Positions 46,967-56,007 are shown, counted from the first letter of the stretch. The stretch is 64,000 nucleotides of DNA from Pseudooceanicola marinus (GCF_002786295.1 NZ_PGTC01000024.1:124001-188000); one strand, 5' to 3'. Notes: generated by a model not told the origin, from the letters alone. Made by a program: numbers and translations.

Positions 46967-47767
46967 CTACATTTCGGCGATGACGAACTCGGGCACCGGG
47001 GTCGGGAACCGCTGGCGGCTCTTGTCGGTCAGGCCCTCGTCGGTGATGATCCGGGTGATCTGCTCGATCGGCACGGTGCGATGCAGGGCGCGTTCCATGA
47101 AACGGGCGCTGTCGGCCAGCAGGATCACTTCGCGCGCGGCGGCGACCATGGCGCGCTTCATCTGGCTCATCTCGATGGCGGTTTCCGACACGCATTCCTC
47201 GTCCACCGCCGCCGCCGACATGAAGAAGATATCGCAGCGGATGTTTTCCAGGAACGCCTCGCCCGGCGCACCCAGCAGGCTGTAGCTGCCCGGGCGACAG
47301 GTGCCGCCCGGGACGTGCAGCTTGATGTTCTCATGATAGGTCAGCGCACCGGCAACGTAGAGGTCATTGGTGATCACCGTCAGCGGCATCGACAGCTTGG
47401 CCAGCTCATCGGCCAGCAGGTGGCAGACCACCCCGCCGGTATCGATCAGCAGCGACTGGTTCGGACTGACGAAGCGCAGCGCCTCGCGCACGATGGCCTG
47501 CTTTTCCTCCACCGCCGTGCGGCGCGAAACATCCGTCGACGGCTCCCATGTGGCACGGTTGCGCACGGCCACGGCGCCGCCATGGGTACGCTTCACCAGC
47601 CCTTCGGAGGCCAGCACGTCGAGGTCCCGCCGGATGGTGGAGACGGAGATGCCGAACATCCGCGCCAGCTCCTGGCTGGCGCCGGAGTGATTGGCCTCGA
47701 ACCACTCGATCAGATGCTGTCGCCGCGCGGCCGGCAGCATTTCCTCGTTCAGCGGCAATTCGGACAT
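46967..47767 (-). CDS. DeoR-family transcriptional regulator
   Basis: The 266-residue protein has an HTH (SGASQELARMFGISVSTIRRDLDVLASEGLVKRTHGGA), the family's DeoR signature, and a sugar-phosphate-type effector domain (LLIDTGGVVCHLLADEL; ADSARFMERALHR). It resembles GlpR/AgaR repressors. Its target may be the oxidoreductase and isomerase genes on the right, which are divergent from it across 493 bp. The effector is not known. Confidence 0.9.
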   Translation of the reverse strand: MSELPLNEEMLPAARRQHLIEWFEANHSGASQELARMFGISVSTIRRDLDVLASEGLVKRTHGGAVAVRNRATWEPSTDVSRRTAVEEKQAIVREALRFVSPNQSLLIDTGGVVCHLLADELAKLSMPLTVITNDLYVAGALTYHENIKLHVPGGTCRPGSYSLLGAPGEAFLENIRCDIFFMSAAAVDEECVSETAIEMSQMKRAMVAAAREVILLADSARFMERALHRTVPIEQITRIITDEGLTDKSRQRFPTPVPEFVIAEM

Positions 47768-48260
47768 GCAGTTCCCCTCTCATCGCGTGCCACTGCGCCT
47801 CCGCGCCCCGGACCTTGGGATAGGTACGGAAAGACAGGGCATTGGGCAACCGGAAGGCGGACGGGTGCGGCTGCGGTGCGGGGTACTTGCCCCGCCCCTT
47901 GCGGTGCCATCCACCGACCCGGGCGCGCATCGGCAGGACCGGGACCGGCGGCAAACCTTGCAGCCTTTTGCACGTTCGTGCACATCACCTGTCGCGCCGA
48001 TCGCCCGGCACGCGCAATTGCAGGTCGTTCCTGCGTCACCGCGCCAGAGCTCTCTGTCATGTTGCGCCCCCTCCGCCGAACCTTGGCAACAGTTGCCATG
48101 CGCCACAGGTATAGTCGCGCAGCAAATCGCTCATACCTGGCCGCTTACAAATATCTTGCGCCAATTTCTACCATACTCTACCACAAACGCGCAAACGCTC
48201 CCTCATCGACGAGGGGACGCCCGAGTCGGGCGACCAGGACGACAGAAACGGACCCTTTCC
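47768..48260. other. 493-bp divergent promoter region, DeoR gene / oxidoreductase
   Basis: No gene is seen. It has an interrupted palindrome TGCACGTTCGTGCA at 47969-47982 and the 15-bp palindrome TGGCAACAGTTGCCA at 48084-48098. A TATAGT lies at 48110-48115. Confidence 0.5.
48084..48098. promoter_or_regulatory. 15-bp palindrome TGGCAACAGTTGCCA, candidate operator
   Basis: Seven-base arms around a single A. It lies just upstream of TATAGT (48110-48115) and 163 bp before the oxidoreductase ATG, in a position where a repressor would cover a promoter. The protein that binds it is unknown; the adjacent DeoR protein is a candidate. Confidence 0.5.
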
Positions 48261-49592
48261 ATGATACTCGACGTGCTCCAACGCATTGAAACGGACACGC
48301 AACTGCCCGACGCGGCTGACGTGGTCATCATCGGCGGCGGCATCGCCGGTGTGACCGCAACCCTTTTCCTCGCCGAGGCGGGACTGAAGGTCGTCCTGTG
48401 CGAAAAGGGCGTCATCGCGGGCGAACAGAGCAGCCGCAACTGGGGCTGGGTGCGCCAGATGGGTCGCGACCCGGTGGAGCTGCCGCTGACCATGGGCAGC
48501 CTCGACATCTGGCGCGGCATGGACAAGCGGTTCGGGATCGACACCGGCTTCCGCGAGACGGGCATCACCTATGTCTGCCGCACCCCGCGCGAAGTGAAGG
48601 AATTTGCCGACTGGGCCGACCTGGCGGATCGCATCGGCATGGCGTCGGAACGGCTGGACCCGGCGGCCCTGGCGCGCAAGCTGCCGGCGATTGCCCGCGA
48701 CCGGTTCAAGTTCGGCCTGCACACCAAGGATGACGGTCGCGCCGAGCCCTGGCGCGCCGTGCCACAGATGGCCATGGCCGCCCGCCGCCTGGGCGCCACC
48801 ATCATCGAGAACTGCGCTGTGCGCGGGGTTGAGACCAGCGCCGGCCACCTGTCCGAGGTGGTGACCGAGAAGGGCAGGATCCGGACCGAACGCGCGATCC
48901 TCGCCGGCGGCGCCTGGTCGCGGATGTTCCTGGGCAACAAGGGCGTCAACTTCCCCCAGCTGAAGCTGCACGGCACAGTCGCCCGGGTGGAGATCGACGG
49001 CGACGCGGGCGACATGCCCGTGGGCGGCGGCGACTTCGCCTTCCGCAAGCGGCTGGACGGCGGCTACACCGTGGCGCGGCGCAACTGGAACGTGGCCCAG
49101 ATCACCCCCGACAGCTTCCGCCTGCTGGGCACCTACCTGCCCACGCTGATGTCCAGCTGGCGCGAGATCCAGGTGCGGCTGAATGGCGAGTTCCTGAAGG
49201 AAGCGGGCATGCCGCGCAAATGGGGTCATGACCAGCAGACCACCTTCGAGAAGATCCGCACCCTCGATCCGCAGCCGATGGAGCGCTACAACCGCCACGC
49301 GCTGAAGAACCTGGCGCGCGCCTTCCCCGTCTTCGCCGGCGCCCGGATGACCCACAGCTGGGCCGGCCTGATCGACGCGACTCCCGATGCGATCCCCGCC
49401 ATCGGCCCGGTGAAGGAAATCCCCGGCCTCTTCCTCAGCTCCGGCTATTCCGGTCACGGCTTCGGCTCTGGCCCGGGCGGCGGTCAGCTGGTGTCGGACC
49501 TGGTGCGTGGCGTCGCGCCCACCTTCGACCCAAAACCCTTCAGCCTGGAGCGGTTCACGGCAAAAGGCCTGCGCCCCGGCGGCGCGGCGTAA
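48261..49592 (+). CDS. DAO-family FAD-dependent oxidoreductase
   Basis: The 443-residue protein has the flavin motif DVVIIGGGIAGVTATLFLAEAGLKVVLCEKG and the substrate/FAD region QSSRNWGWVRQMGRDP. The C-terminal SSGYSGHGFGSGPGGGQLVSDLVRG is typical of DAO oxidases such as glycine oxidase or D-amino-acid dehydrogenases. It is distinct from the enzyme at 34323. Substrate unknown; it may be an amino acid or amine. The gene is the first plus-strand gene after the DeoR regulator. Confidence 0.85.
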   Translation: MILDVLQRIETDTQLPDAADVVIIGGGIAGVTATLFLAEAGLKVVLCEKGVIAGEQSSRNWGWVRQMGRDPVELPLTMGSLDIWRGMDKRFGIDTGFRETGITYVCRTPREVKEFADWADLADRIGMASERLDPAALARKLPAIARDRFKFGLHTKDDGRAEPWRAVPQMAMAARRLGATIIENCAVRGVETSAGHLSEVVTEKGRIRTERAILAGGAWSRMFLGNKGVNFPQLKLHGTVARVEIDGDAGDMPVGGGDFAFRKRLDGGYTVARRNWNVAQITPDSFRLLGTYLPTLMSSWREIQVRLNGEFLKEAGMPRKWGHDQQTTFEKIRTLDPQPMERYNRHALKNLARAFPVFAGARMTHSWAGLIDATPDAIPAIGPVKEIPGLFLSSGYSGHGFGSGPGGGQLVSDLVRGVAPTFDPKPFSLERFTAKGLRPGGAA

Positions 49593-50042
49593 CGGTGCCC
49601 CGGGCCGCGAGGATGATTTCCAGCGAGGAATGGAACAAGTCGCCTTAGCGCACCCCGCGACACCCCCGCCCGCCTGGCGATGCCGGCGGTGCTGGTATTG
49701 GCATAGCGCACATCCATCAGCGTCTCGATCGTCGCCTGCAAAAGAAGGCGGCGCGAGCGGCACTGCGCTGGTCCTGGGTTCTGCGCCCCGGGATCATCAT
49801 CTCGCCTCCATTTGCAAACAGCTCGGTTTGTTTGTGGAGTCGAGACGCGCGATACCTGTGACCTACTATCGGTGGCGGTCGCGTTCCCGGTGGCCGAGTC
49901 TTCACGGCTCGCATCCGGGCCCACACAGCGGTCGCGGGCCACTCAGGGCGGACCGCGCGGCGGCGCTGTCGCAATCATGTCACCTGCGCGTCACATGGGT
50001 GAAACCTGGCGCGCGCAGGTCGCAGGCACAAGGAGACACCCC
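49593..50042. other. 450-bp intergenic region holding a broken TetR gene
   Basis: Between the oxidoreductase and the isomerase gene no intact gene is present. The minus strand carries the TetR remnant described separately (49605-49801). The stretch from about 49860 to 50030 shows no feature. Confidence 0.5.
49605..49801 (-). pseudogene. remnant of a TetR-family regulator (frameshifted, internally deleted)
   Basis: A GGAGG site and ATG at 49801 start a typical TetR N-terminus (MMIPGRRTQDQRSAARA). After one missing base near 49755 the other frame continues LLLQATIETLMDVRYANTSTAGIARRAGVSRGA, a TetR HTH. After that the ligand domain is missing. A tail-like string GDLFHSSLEIILAA follows in another frame. 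It looks like a regulator destroyed by a frameshift and a deletion of roughly 130 residues. The divergent isomerase operon on its right may have been its target. Confidence 0.7.
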
Positions 50043-50861
50043 ATGACCCTTCCCGTGATCGGCGCTGCCCTGATGGTGCCCGAACTGGCCACCTGGCGCG
50101 ACTGGCTGTTCGAGAAGAACCGCGACCTGGAAATCCAGAGCTTCGCCGACCCGACCCTGCTGGCCTCCGGCGACTGGCAGCCGCTGGTCGACGAGGCGAA
50201 GCGCCAGTTGGACGGTTTCGCTGGGCGCTATGGCATCCATGGCCCCTTCTGGGGCCTCAGCTTTGCCAATCCGGACCCGGAGATCCGCGCCATCGTCGCC
50301 CGCCGCATGGCCCAGGGCCTGGACATCTGCGAGGCGCTTGGTGGCAGCCACATGGTCATCCATTCGCCCTTCTCCACCTGGGACCACCACAATCTGTCCA
50401 CCTATCCCGGCGGGCTGGCACGGGTGACGGAATGGGTCCACGAAAGCCTCGGCGCCGCCGTGACCCGGGCTGAGAACGCCGGGATCACCCTGGTCCTGGA
50501 GAATATCGAGGACATCGACCCCGAGGCCCGCAAGGCGCTGGTGCACAGCTTCGGCTCCGAGGCACTGAAGCTGTCCGTCGACACGGGGCACGCCCATTAT
50601 GCGCATGGCTCGACCGGGGCGCAGCCGGTGGATTATTTCGTCCGTTCGGCGGGCGATCTGCTGGGCCATGTGCACCTGCAGGACGCCGACGGCTATGCCG
50701 ACCGCCACTGGTCCATCGGCGAGGGCATGATCCGCTGGCACGAGGTGTTCCGCGCCATCGCCGCCACCGGCGCCAACCCACGCCTGATCCTGGAGCTGCG
50801 CAACCGTGCAGACATCCCCCGTTCCATGGCCTGGCTGGAAACCCGGGGGCTGGGACAGTAA
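50043..50861 (+). CDS. sugar phosphate isomerase/epimerase-like TIM-barrel protein
   Basis: The 272-residue protein has the xylose-isomerase-like TIM barrel pattern with metal-binding residues in TLVLENIEDIDPEA, LSVDTGHAHYAHG and HVHLQDADGYADRHWSIGEG. An AAGGAGA site precedes the ATG. It may isomerise a sugar or sugar acid, or a related compound. It leads a plus-strand group with two permease genes. The substrate is not evident. Confidence 0.82.
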   Translation: MTLPVIGAALMVPELATWRDWLFEKNRDLEIQSFADPTLLASGDWQPLVDEAKRQLDGFAGRYGIHGPFWGLSFANPDPEIRAIVARRMAQGLDICEALGGSHMVIHSPFSTWDHHNLSTYPGGLARVTEWVHESLGAAVTRAENAGITLVLENIEDIDPEARKALVHSFGSEALKLSVDTGHAHYAHGSTGAQPVDYFVRSAGDLLGHVHLQDADGYADRHWSIGEGMIRWHEVFRAIAATGANPRLILELRNRADIPRSMAWLETRGLGQ

Positions 50862-50870
50862 GCAGGGGGC

Positions 50871-51443
50871 ATGTCCGCCCCCGAGCCCTCTCCCCAGACG
50901 CCACCAAAGACGCGCAAGAAGATCGACGCCGGGCTGATCGTCCTGGCCCTGATCTGCGCGGCCAGCGGCGCGGCGGTCTGTGTCCTGCACGGGCCGGAGG
51001 TCTTCACCGATACGCTGCTGGTCGAGTTGGGCTTTGCCGCCATGCTGCTGCCCAAGGTCGTGGGCGGCATCCTTCTGGCCGTCGCGCTTGGCTACGTCCT
51101 GCCGCGCGAGCGTATCCTGGCGCTGGCGGGTCCCGACAGCGGGGTGCGCGGCCTGGCGGTGGCAACCGCAGCCGGAGCGCTGTTCCCCGGCGGGCCGGCG
51201 GTCACCTTTGCCCTGACGGCGGGGCTGATCACCTCGGGCGCCGACATCGCGGCGGGGGTGGCGATGGTCTCGGGCTGGGTCCTGCTGTCGGCCAACCGCA
51301 CCCTAATCTGGGAGCTGTCTTTCCTGCCGGCCCATTTCGTCGGGCTGCGGGTCCTGATGACCCTGCCGGTGCCGATCCTGCTGGGGCTGGCCATCCGCCA
51401 CGTGGCGCGGCGCCGGGCGATGACGGGGGAAGCGGCGGAATGA
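50871..51443 (+). CDS. half-size permease, first of a tandem pair (ArsP/YraQ-like)
   Basis: The 190-residue protein has about five membrane helices. The motif GALFPGGPAVTFALTAGLITSGADIAAG and LLSANRTLIWELSFLPAHFVGLRVLMTLPVPILLGL are shared in order with the next gene. This resembles half of a DUF318/ArsP_1-type permease (YraQ). It starts nine bases after the isomerase stop. The substrate is unknown. Confidence 0.72.
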   Translation: MSAPEPSPQTPPKTRKKIDAGLIVLALICAASGAAVCVLHGPEVFTDTLLVELGFAAMLLPKVVGGILLAVALGYVLPRERILALAGPDSGVRGLAVATAAGALFPGGPAVTFALTAGLITSGADIAAGVAMVSGWVLLSANRTLIWELSFLPAHFVGLRVLMTLPVPILLGLAIRHVARRRAMTGEAAE

Positions 51444-51931
51444 ACATCCTGATCGGCAGCGTGATCATCTGGGCCGGTGCCCTCTGGGCCCTCGCCCGGG
51501 TCCGGCGCGATCACGCGTCCGAGCTGCGCACGGTCTGGACGATCAGCCTCGACACCTTCGTCTTCATGCTGCCACGACTGATGCTGGGCCTGATCTCCGC
51601 CGGGTTCCTGGCGCTGCTGCTGCCGGAAGCCTTCGTGCAGCGGTTTCTGGGCGACAGCGCGGGCTTCGCCGGGCTGCTGATCGCCTCCGTCTTCGGGGCG
51701 CTGACCCCGGGTGGGCCCTTCGTGGCTTTCGCCATCGGCGCCTCGGCGCTGAAGGCCGGCGCGACCTTCGGCGCCCTGACCGCCTATGTGACGGCCTGGT
51801 GCATCTACTCGATCCTCAGGATCATGAGCTACGAGGTGCCAATGATGGGGGGCAGGTTCACGAGGGTCAGGCTGCTCTATTCGCTGCCGGTCCCGGTGGT
51901 CCTGGGGTTGGTGGCGCAGGCCGTCATGTAG
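51440..51931 (+). CDS. half-size permease, second of the tandem pair
   Basis: The 163-residue protein overlaps the previous gene by four bases. It has four to five helices and the matching motif GALTPGGPFVAFAIGASALKAGATFGA, then CIYSILRIMSYEVPMMGG and LLYSLPVPVVLGLVAQ. The pair looks like a split or duplicated transporter that would form a heterodimer. It does not match any transporter I can name beyond the ArsP_1-like pattern. Confidence 0.72.
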   Translation: MNILIGSVIIWAGALWALARVRRDHASELRTVWTISLDTFVFMLPRLMLGLISAGFLALLLPEAFVQRFLGDSAGFAGLLIASVFGALTPGGPFVAFAIGASALKAGATFGALTAYVTAWCIYSILRIMSYEVPMMGGRFTRVRLLYSLPVPVVLGLVAQAVM

Positions 51932-51953
51932 GATGACGGCCCGCGCGGATCGT

Positions 51954-52868
51954 TCAGCTGGCGGCCTTCACCGGCTCGGCGCCGTGTTTCATCGCCCAGT
52001 TGGCCGTCGCCTTGATCCCGCCCAGCGGGAAGAAGTGGATCTGCGCCGGGGCATGGGTGCCGGTCACCCGGGCCTCGGCGAAGTCGGCCATGACCTCGGT
52101 CGGCTCATAGGGCAGCATCAGCTTGGTCACGTCCATCGCGCGCTTCTGCAGCACCTTCAGGGACGGGCCGACGCCGCAGGCGATGGCGAACTTGATCAGC
52201 GTCTGCAGCTTCGCCGGGCCGGCGATGCCCACGTGCACCGGCAGGTCCACATTGGCGTCGCGCAGGCTGGCGATCCAGTCCAGCACCGGCTGCGCCTCGA
52301 AGGCGAACTGGGTGACGACCGCCATCTCGGCGTCGGTACGCTCGGAGAAGCTCTGCTTCCACTGCATCGCGTCATCGACCAGCTTGGTGGAGCCGTCGGG
52401 GTCGATGTCCTTGTTGCCCTCGGGGTGGCCCGCGACGTGCAGGCGCTTGAACCCGTGCTGGTCGAACAGGCCGGTTTCCAGCAGCTGCATGGAGGAATGG
52501 TAGTCGCCGTGCGGCTCGGCCACGCCCCCGGCCAGCATCAGCGCCTGGTCGACGCCGGCTTCGCCCTGATAGCGCTTGATCCAGTCTTCCAGAGTCGCCT
52601 TGTCCTTGATGATGCGCGCGGGGAAGTGCGGCATCACCGGGAAGCCTTCGTCCGAGAGGCGCTTGGCGGTGGCCACCATCTCCTCGATGGGCGTGCCCTC
52701 GATATGGGCGATGTATACGCGGGTGCCTTCGGGCAGCAGGGTGCGGAAATCCTCGACCTTGGCTGCCGTGCGCGGCATCACCTCGATGGAATAGCCCTGC
52801 ACAAGCTCGTGCAGCCCGGCTCCGGTGGCGGAGCCCCCTTTGTCGCGTCGTCCGATGAACGAGATCAT
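51954..52868 (-). CDS. metF: methylenetetrahydrofolate reductase-like protein (MetF type)
   Basis: The ATG at 52868 (MISFIGRRDKGG) gives 304 residues with the MetF TIM barrel: SIEVMPRTAAKVEDF, YIAHIEG, VMPHFPAR, LMLAGGVAEPHGDY, HVAGHPEGNKDI, TQFAFEAQPVLDWI, PVHVGIAGPAKLQTLIKFAIACGVG. MetF-type enzymes next to LigM/DesA O-demethylases re-oxidise methyl-THF to methylene-THF. The ATGTATACAT operator is 33 bp upstream of the ATG. It is the last gene of the block but has its own promoter. Confidence 0.88.
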   Translation of the reverse strand: MISFIGRRDKGGSATGAGLHELVQGYSIEVMPRTAAKVEDFRTLLPEGTRVYIAHIEGTPIEEMVATAKRLSDEGFPVMPHFPARIIKDKATLEDWIKRYQGEAGVDQALMLAGGVAEPHGDYHSSMQLLETGLFDQHGFKRLHVAGHPEGNKDIDPDGSTKLVDDAMQWKQSFSERTDAEMAVVTQFAFEAQPVLDWIASLRDANVDLPVHVGIAGPAKLQTLIKFAIACGVGPSLKVLQKRAMDVTKLMLPYEPTEVMADFAEARVTGTHAPAQIHFFPLGGIKATANWAMKHGAEPVKAAS

Positions 52869-52900
52869 ATCCTGCAGTCTCCTCCGTAATCCCTGAGCCA

Positions 52901-52910
52901 ATGTATACAT
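52901..52910. promoter_or_regulatory. GntR operator ATGTATACAT upstream of metF
   Basis: Perfect 10-bp palindrome, 33 bp before the metF ATG. One of a set of similar sites in this block. Confidence 0.85.
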
Positions 52911-53010
52911 GATATGACGATTCCCACAAGAGCTACGCGCATAAACGCAAGTTTTCGGCGGATGACTGAGCATCCGCCGCGCTGTGATGTATTCATGACG
53001 CAGGTCAGAC

Positions 53011-53030
53011 GCGGGGCCCGCAGGCCCCGC
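53011..53030 (-). terminator. hairpin after dctM
   Basis: GCGGGGCC and GGCCCCGC form an 8-bp stem with a four-base loop, five bases after the dctM stop. It has no U-run. It would separate the transporter operon from metF. Confidence 0.5.
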
Positions 53031-53034
53031 ATCG

Positions 53035-54339
53035 TCATTGCATCATGGTATCAGGTAGGATCAGAACGATCTGAGGGAAGGCCACAAGCAGGATCAGCGT
53101 CGCCAGCATCGCGAACCAGAAGGGCGTGACGCCCGCGAAGATCCGCGCCAGCGGCACGTCGCGCGCCACCGATTTGACGATGAAGACGTTGACCCCCACA
53201 GGCGGCGAGATCAGCCCCATTTCCAGCGTCAGTACCACCAGCACGCCGAACCAGATCGGGTCCAGACCCAGCTGCATGATCACCGGGAAGTAGATCGGCA
53301 TGGTCAGCACCAGCATGGCGAACCCTTCCAGGAAGCAGCCCAGCACTAGGTAGGTCAGCAGGATCAGCGCCAGGATGGCGATCGGCCCCACGTCCAGCCC
53401 GGCCAGGAAATCACCGACCAGCGCCGGGATATGGGTCAGCGCCAGGAAGGGGTTGATCATGTGGGCGGCGATCAGGATCAGCATCACCGTGGCGGTGGTC
53501 ACCACGCTGTCCTTCGCCGCTTCCCAGAAGCGGCGGAAGGTCAGCTTGCCCTGAAGCGAGGCGATCAGGATCACCAGCCCCGCGCCCACGGCCGAAGCCT
53601 CGGTCGGGGAGAAGATGCCGGTGTAGATGCCGCCGATGGTCAGGATGACGACCAGCAGCACGGGCAACGCGCTGATCAGTTTCTGCGCCTTCTCGCCCAT
53701 GGTGGTCTTGGGACCCTTGGGGCCGAAGTGCGGCCAGATCCAGCACATGATCGAGATCGTTGCGATGAACATCGCCAGCATCAGCAGCCCCGGCAGGACG
53801 CCGGCCAGGAACAGGCGGCCGATACTCTGCTGGGTCAGGATGGCATAGATGACGAAGCCGGTCGAAGGCGGGATCAGGATGCCCAGGGTACCGCCCGCGG
53901 CCACCACGCCGGTGGACAGGCGGTTGTCGTAGTTGAAGCGGTCCATCTGCGACATGGACACCTTGCCCATGGTCAGCGCCGAGGCGACCGAGGACCCCGA
54001 CAGCGCCGCGAAGCCCGCGCAGCCCAGCACCGTGGCCGAGGCCAGGCCGCCGCGCAGCCGTCCGATGATCGCATAGGCGGCGTCATAAAGGCTCGCGCTC
54101 ATCCCGGTGACGGAGGCGACATTGCCCATCAGGATGAACAGCGGCACGACCACCAGTTCGGCGGAGGAGGCGAGGGTAAAGCTCTCGGAGGCCATCAGCG
54201 ACATGGCCGAGTTGAGGTCGCGTAGCACCCAGATACCGACGAAGCCCACGGCGAACATCGACAGGGCGACGGGGAAACGCAGGACAAGAAGCACCAGCAG
54301 CACCAGCATGCCGACGAGGCCGATCATTTCTCCGCTCAT
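53035..54339 (-). CDS. dctM: TRAP transporter large permease subunit (DctM)
   Basis: The 434-residue membrane protein has about 12 helices and the family patterns LVVPLFILMGNVASVTGMSASLYDAAYA, GCAGFAALSGSSVASALTMGKVSMSQM and GTLGILIPPSTGFVIYAILTQQSIG. It is the channel subunit that moves the substrate with sodium. It overlaps dctQ by four bases. Confidence 0.95.
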   Translation of the reverse strand: MSGEMIGLVGMLVLLVLLVLRFPVALSMFAVGFVGIWVLRDLNSAMSLMASESFTLASSAELVVVPLFILMGNVASVTGMSASLYDAAYAIIGRLRGGLASATVLGCAGFAALSGSSVASALTMGKVSMSQMDRFNYDNRLSTGVVAAGGTLGILIPPSTGFVIYAILTQQSIGRLFLAGVLPGLLMLAMFIATISIMCWIWPHFGPKGPKTTMGEKAQKLISALPVLLVVILTIGGIYTGIFSPTEASAVGAGLVILIASLQGKLTFRRFWEAAKDSVVTTATVMLILIAAHMINPFLALTHIPALVGDFLAGLDVGPIAILALILLTYLVLGCFLEGFAMLVLTMPIYFPVIMQLGLDPIWFGVLVVLTLEMGLISPPVGVNVFIVKSVARDVPLARIFAGVTPFWFAMLATLILLVAFPQIVLILPDTMMQ

Positions 54340-54848
54340 TCACGGATCTCCTTCTCGGCCCGGGCATCCCAGCCCGTCAGCGTGAGCTCCACCGCGCGCA
54401 GGATCATGCCCAGGGCGGTAATCAGGGCCATCACCGAAAGAGCCCACTGGAAATACCATTTCGGCAGCGCCACGATGTTGGTGGCCAGCCCCAGCATCTG
54501 GGACAGTTTCGAGCTGTCATAGACGGTATAGGCGATGCCGACGAAGATCGCGGCGCCCAGGATGGCGGCGAGAACGTCCAGCACATGGTTGAAACGCGGC
54601 GGGAAGCTGCGTTCGAAGATGTCGACGGAGACGTGCCCGCCCAGCTTGTCGCACAGGGCCATACCACCGAAGACGATGATGACCATGCCCATCTGGGTGT
54701 AATCCTGCGCCCCGGCCAGCGGCGAAACGAAGGTGCGTCCAATCACGTCGACCAGCACCACGCCGGTCACGAAGACCAGGCCCAGGGTGCCGACAAATGC
54801 GGACAGGCCGATAAGCCCGTCCGCGATCTTTCTGAGCGTTCCGAGCAT
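54336..54848 (-). CDS. dctQ: TRAP transporter small permease subunit (DctQ)
   Basis: The 170-residue protein has four membrane helices and the family pattern LIGLSAFVGTLGLVFVTGVVLVDVIGRTFVSP, then QWALSVMALITALGMILRAVEL. It joins DctM in the membrane. The gene lies nine bases after dctP. Confidence 0.9.
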   Translation of the reverse strand: MLGTLRKIADGLIGLSAFVGTLGLVFVTGVVLVDVIGRTFVSPLAGAQDYTQMGMVIIVFGGMALCDKLGGHVSVDIFERSFPPRFNHVLDVLAAILGAAIFVGIAYTVYDSSKLSQMLGLATNIVALPKWYFQWALSVMALITALGMILRAVELTLTGWDARAEKEIRE

Positions 54849-54857
54849 TGCCGGTCC

Positions 54858-55844
54858 TTACTCGTATGCGGCCTGCATGGCCTCAAGCGCGGCCTGGCCG
54901 CCGATCTCGTCAACCGTCGCCTGGGTCACCGGCGAGGTCAGCTCGCCAAAGGCGGCGGCTTCTTCGTCGGACAGGGTGATGACGGTCTTGGAGCTGTCGG
55001 CCTCAAGGCCCGCGATGGTTTCTTCCGCGACACGGTTCCAGGCTTCCTCGGCGCTTTGCGACAGGCTCTCACCGGAATGCGCGTCGATGGCGGCCTTCAT
55101 CTCGTCCGACAGGCCATCGTAGCGGCTCTGGTTCATGACGACATAGAAGGTCAGACGGCCGAGCGGTGCGCCCACGGTGTAGCTGTTGGCCACTTCCGAC
55201 AGCTTGAAGTCGGTGACCGCGGAGGCGCCGGTGACCACACCGTCGATCAGGCCGGTCTGCAGGGCGTTGTAGATCTCGCCGGCGGGCATCTGCACCGGGG
55301 TGGCGCCCAGGGCTTCGATCATCGAGGCGGAGGTGGACCCGGCAACGCGCATCTTCAGGCCTTCCAGGTCGGCCGGCGTGCGGACTTCGACGTCCTTCAT
55401 GATGAAGATGTTGGGTTCGGAGGTCCAGACGGCCAGCGGCTTGGTGGCCGGGAACTCGGACTTGATCTCATCCATGGCGGCCCAGATGCCCGGGTAGCCC
55501 GGTTCACCGTCCGGGATCACGCCCGGCATTTCCGCGATCATGGTCTTCTGGAACTGCGACGAGGTGTAGCCCGGCAGGCCCCACACGATGTCAGCCACGC
55601 CCTGCACGACGCGGACGTATTGTTCCAGGGGGCCCTTGCCCAGCTCACCGCCCGGATAGGCGCGCACGGTCAGCTCGCCGTCGGTGTCAGCGGAGACACC
55701 TTCGTTCAGCGGTTCGATGACAGAGCCGGTCAGGGTATGGGTGGGGGCTGCGAAGTGGGCGAAGGACAGTTCCTCTGCCTGGGCGGCAGCGGCGCCGAAA
55801 GTCAGGGCGCTGACGAAGGCCAGGCCAGTTGCAAGACGGTTCAT
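54858..55844 (-). CDS. dctP: TRAP transporter substrate-binding protein (DctP)
   Basis: The ATG at 55844 gives a 328-residue periplasmic protein with a signal peptide ending FGAAAAQAEEL. The family pattern follows: PAGEIYNALQTGLIDGVVTGASAV, then FYVVMNQSRYDGLS, and LKMRVAGSTSASMIEALGATPVQM. The Arg in MRVAG corresponds to the conserved carboxylate-binding Arg of TRAP proteins, so an organic acid is a good guess. The neighbours suggest an aromatic methoxy-acid such as vanillate or syringate; this is inference. A variant GntR site (55906-55915) lies 62 bp upstream. Confidence 0.92.
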   Translation of the reverse strand: MNRLATGLAFVSALTFGAAAAQAEELSFAHFAAPTHTLTGSVIEPLNEGVSADTDGELTVRAYPGGELGKGPLEQYVRVVQGVADIVWGLPGYTSSQFQKTMIAEMPGVIPDGEPGYPGIWAAMDEIKSEFPATKPLAVWTSEPNIFIMKDVEVRTPADLEGLKMRVAGSTSASMIEALGATPVQMPAGEIYNALQTGLIDGVVTGASAVTDFKLSEVANSYTVGAPLGRLTFYVVMNQSRYDGLSDEMKAAIDAHSGESLSQSAEEAWNRVAEETIAGLEADSSKTVITLSDEEAAAFGELTSPVTQATVDEIGGQAALEAMQAAYE

Positions 55845-55905
55845 GAAAATCCTCCCGGGTTTTGCGAACGCCGGCACGGGCTCCTCCCCATGCCGGTATT
55901 CCGTG

Positions 55906-55915
55906 ATGCATACAG
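55906..55915. promoter_or_regulatory. variant GntR operator ATGCATACAG upstream of dctP
   Basis: Eight of ten bases match ATGTATACAT. It lies 62 bp before the dctP ATG. Confidence 0.55.
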
Positions 55916-55979
55916 ACGATACGCGACAAATCCGAGACTTCGACCGGAAATCGCGAGGCCGGCATCATTTTCTCGCGAC

Positions 55980-56007
55980 CCCCGGGGGGGATTACAACCC
56001 CCCGGGG
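55980..56007 (-). terminator. hairpin between the O-demethylase gene and dctP
   Basis: CCCCGGGGGG and CCCCCCGGGG pair around about eight bases, a very stable stem, 16 bases after the stop at 56023. No U-run follows, so it may only slow transcription. Confidence 0.5.

Noticed and set aside
52710..52720. ATGTATACGC inside metF resembling the GntR operator
   Set aside because: It lies in coding sequence with the protein pattern VYIAHIEG and lacks the palindrome's second half.
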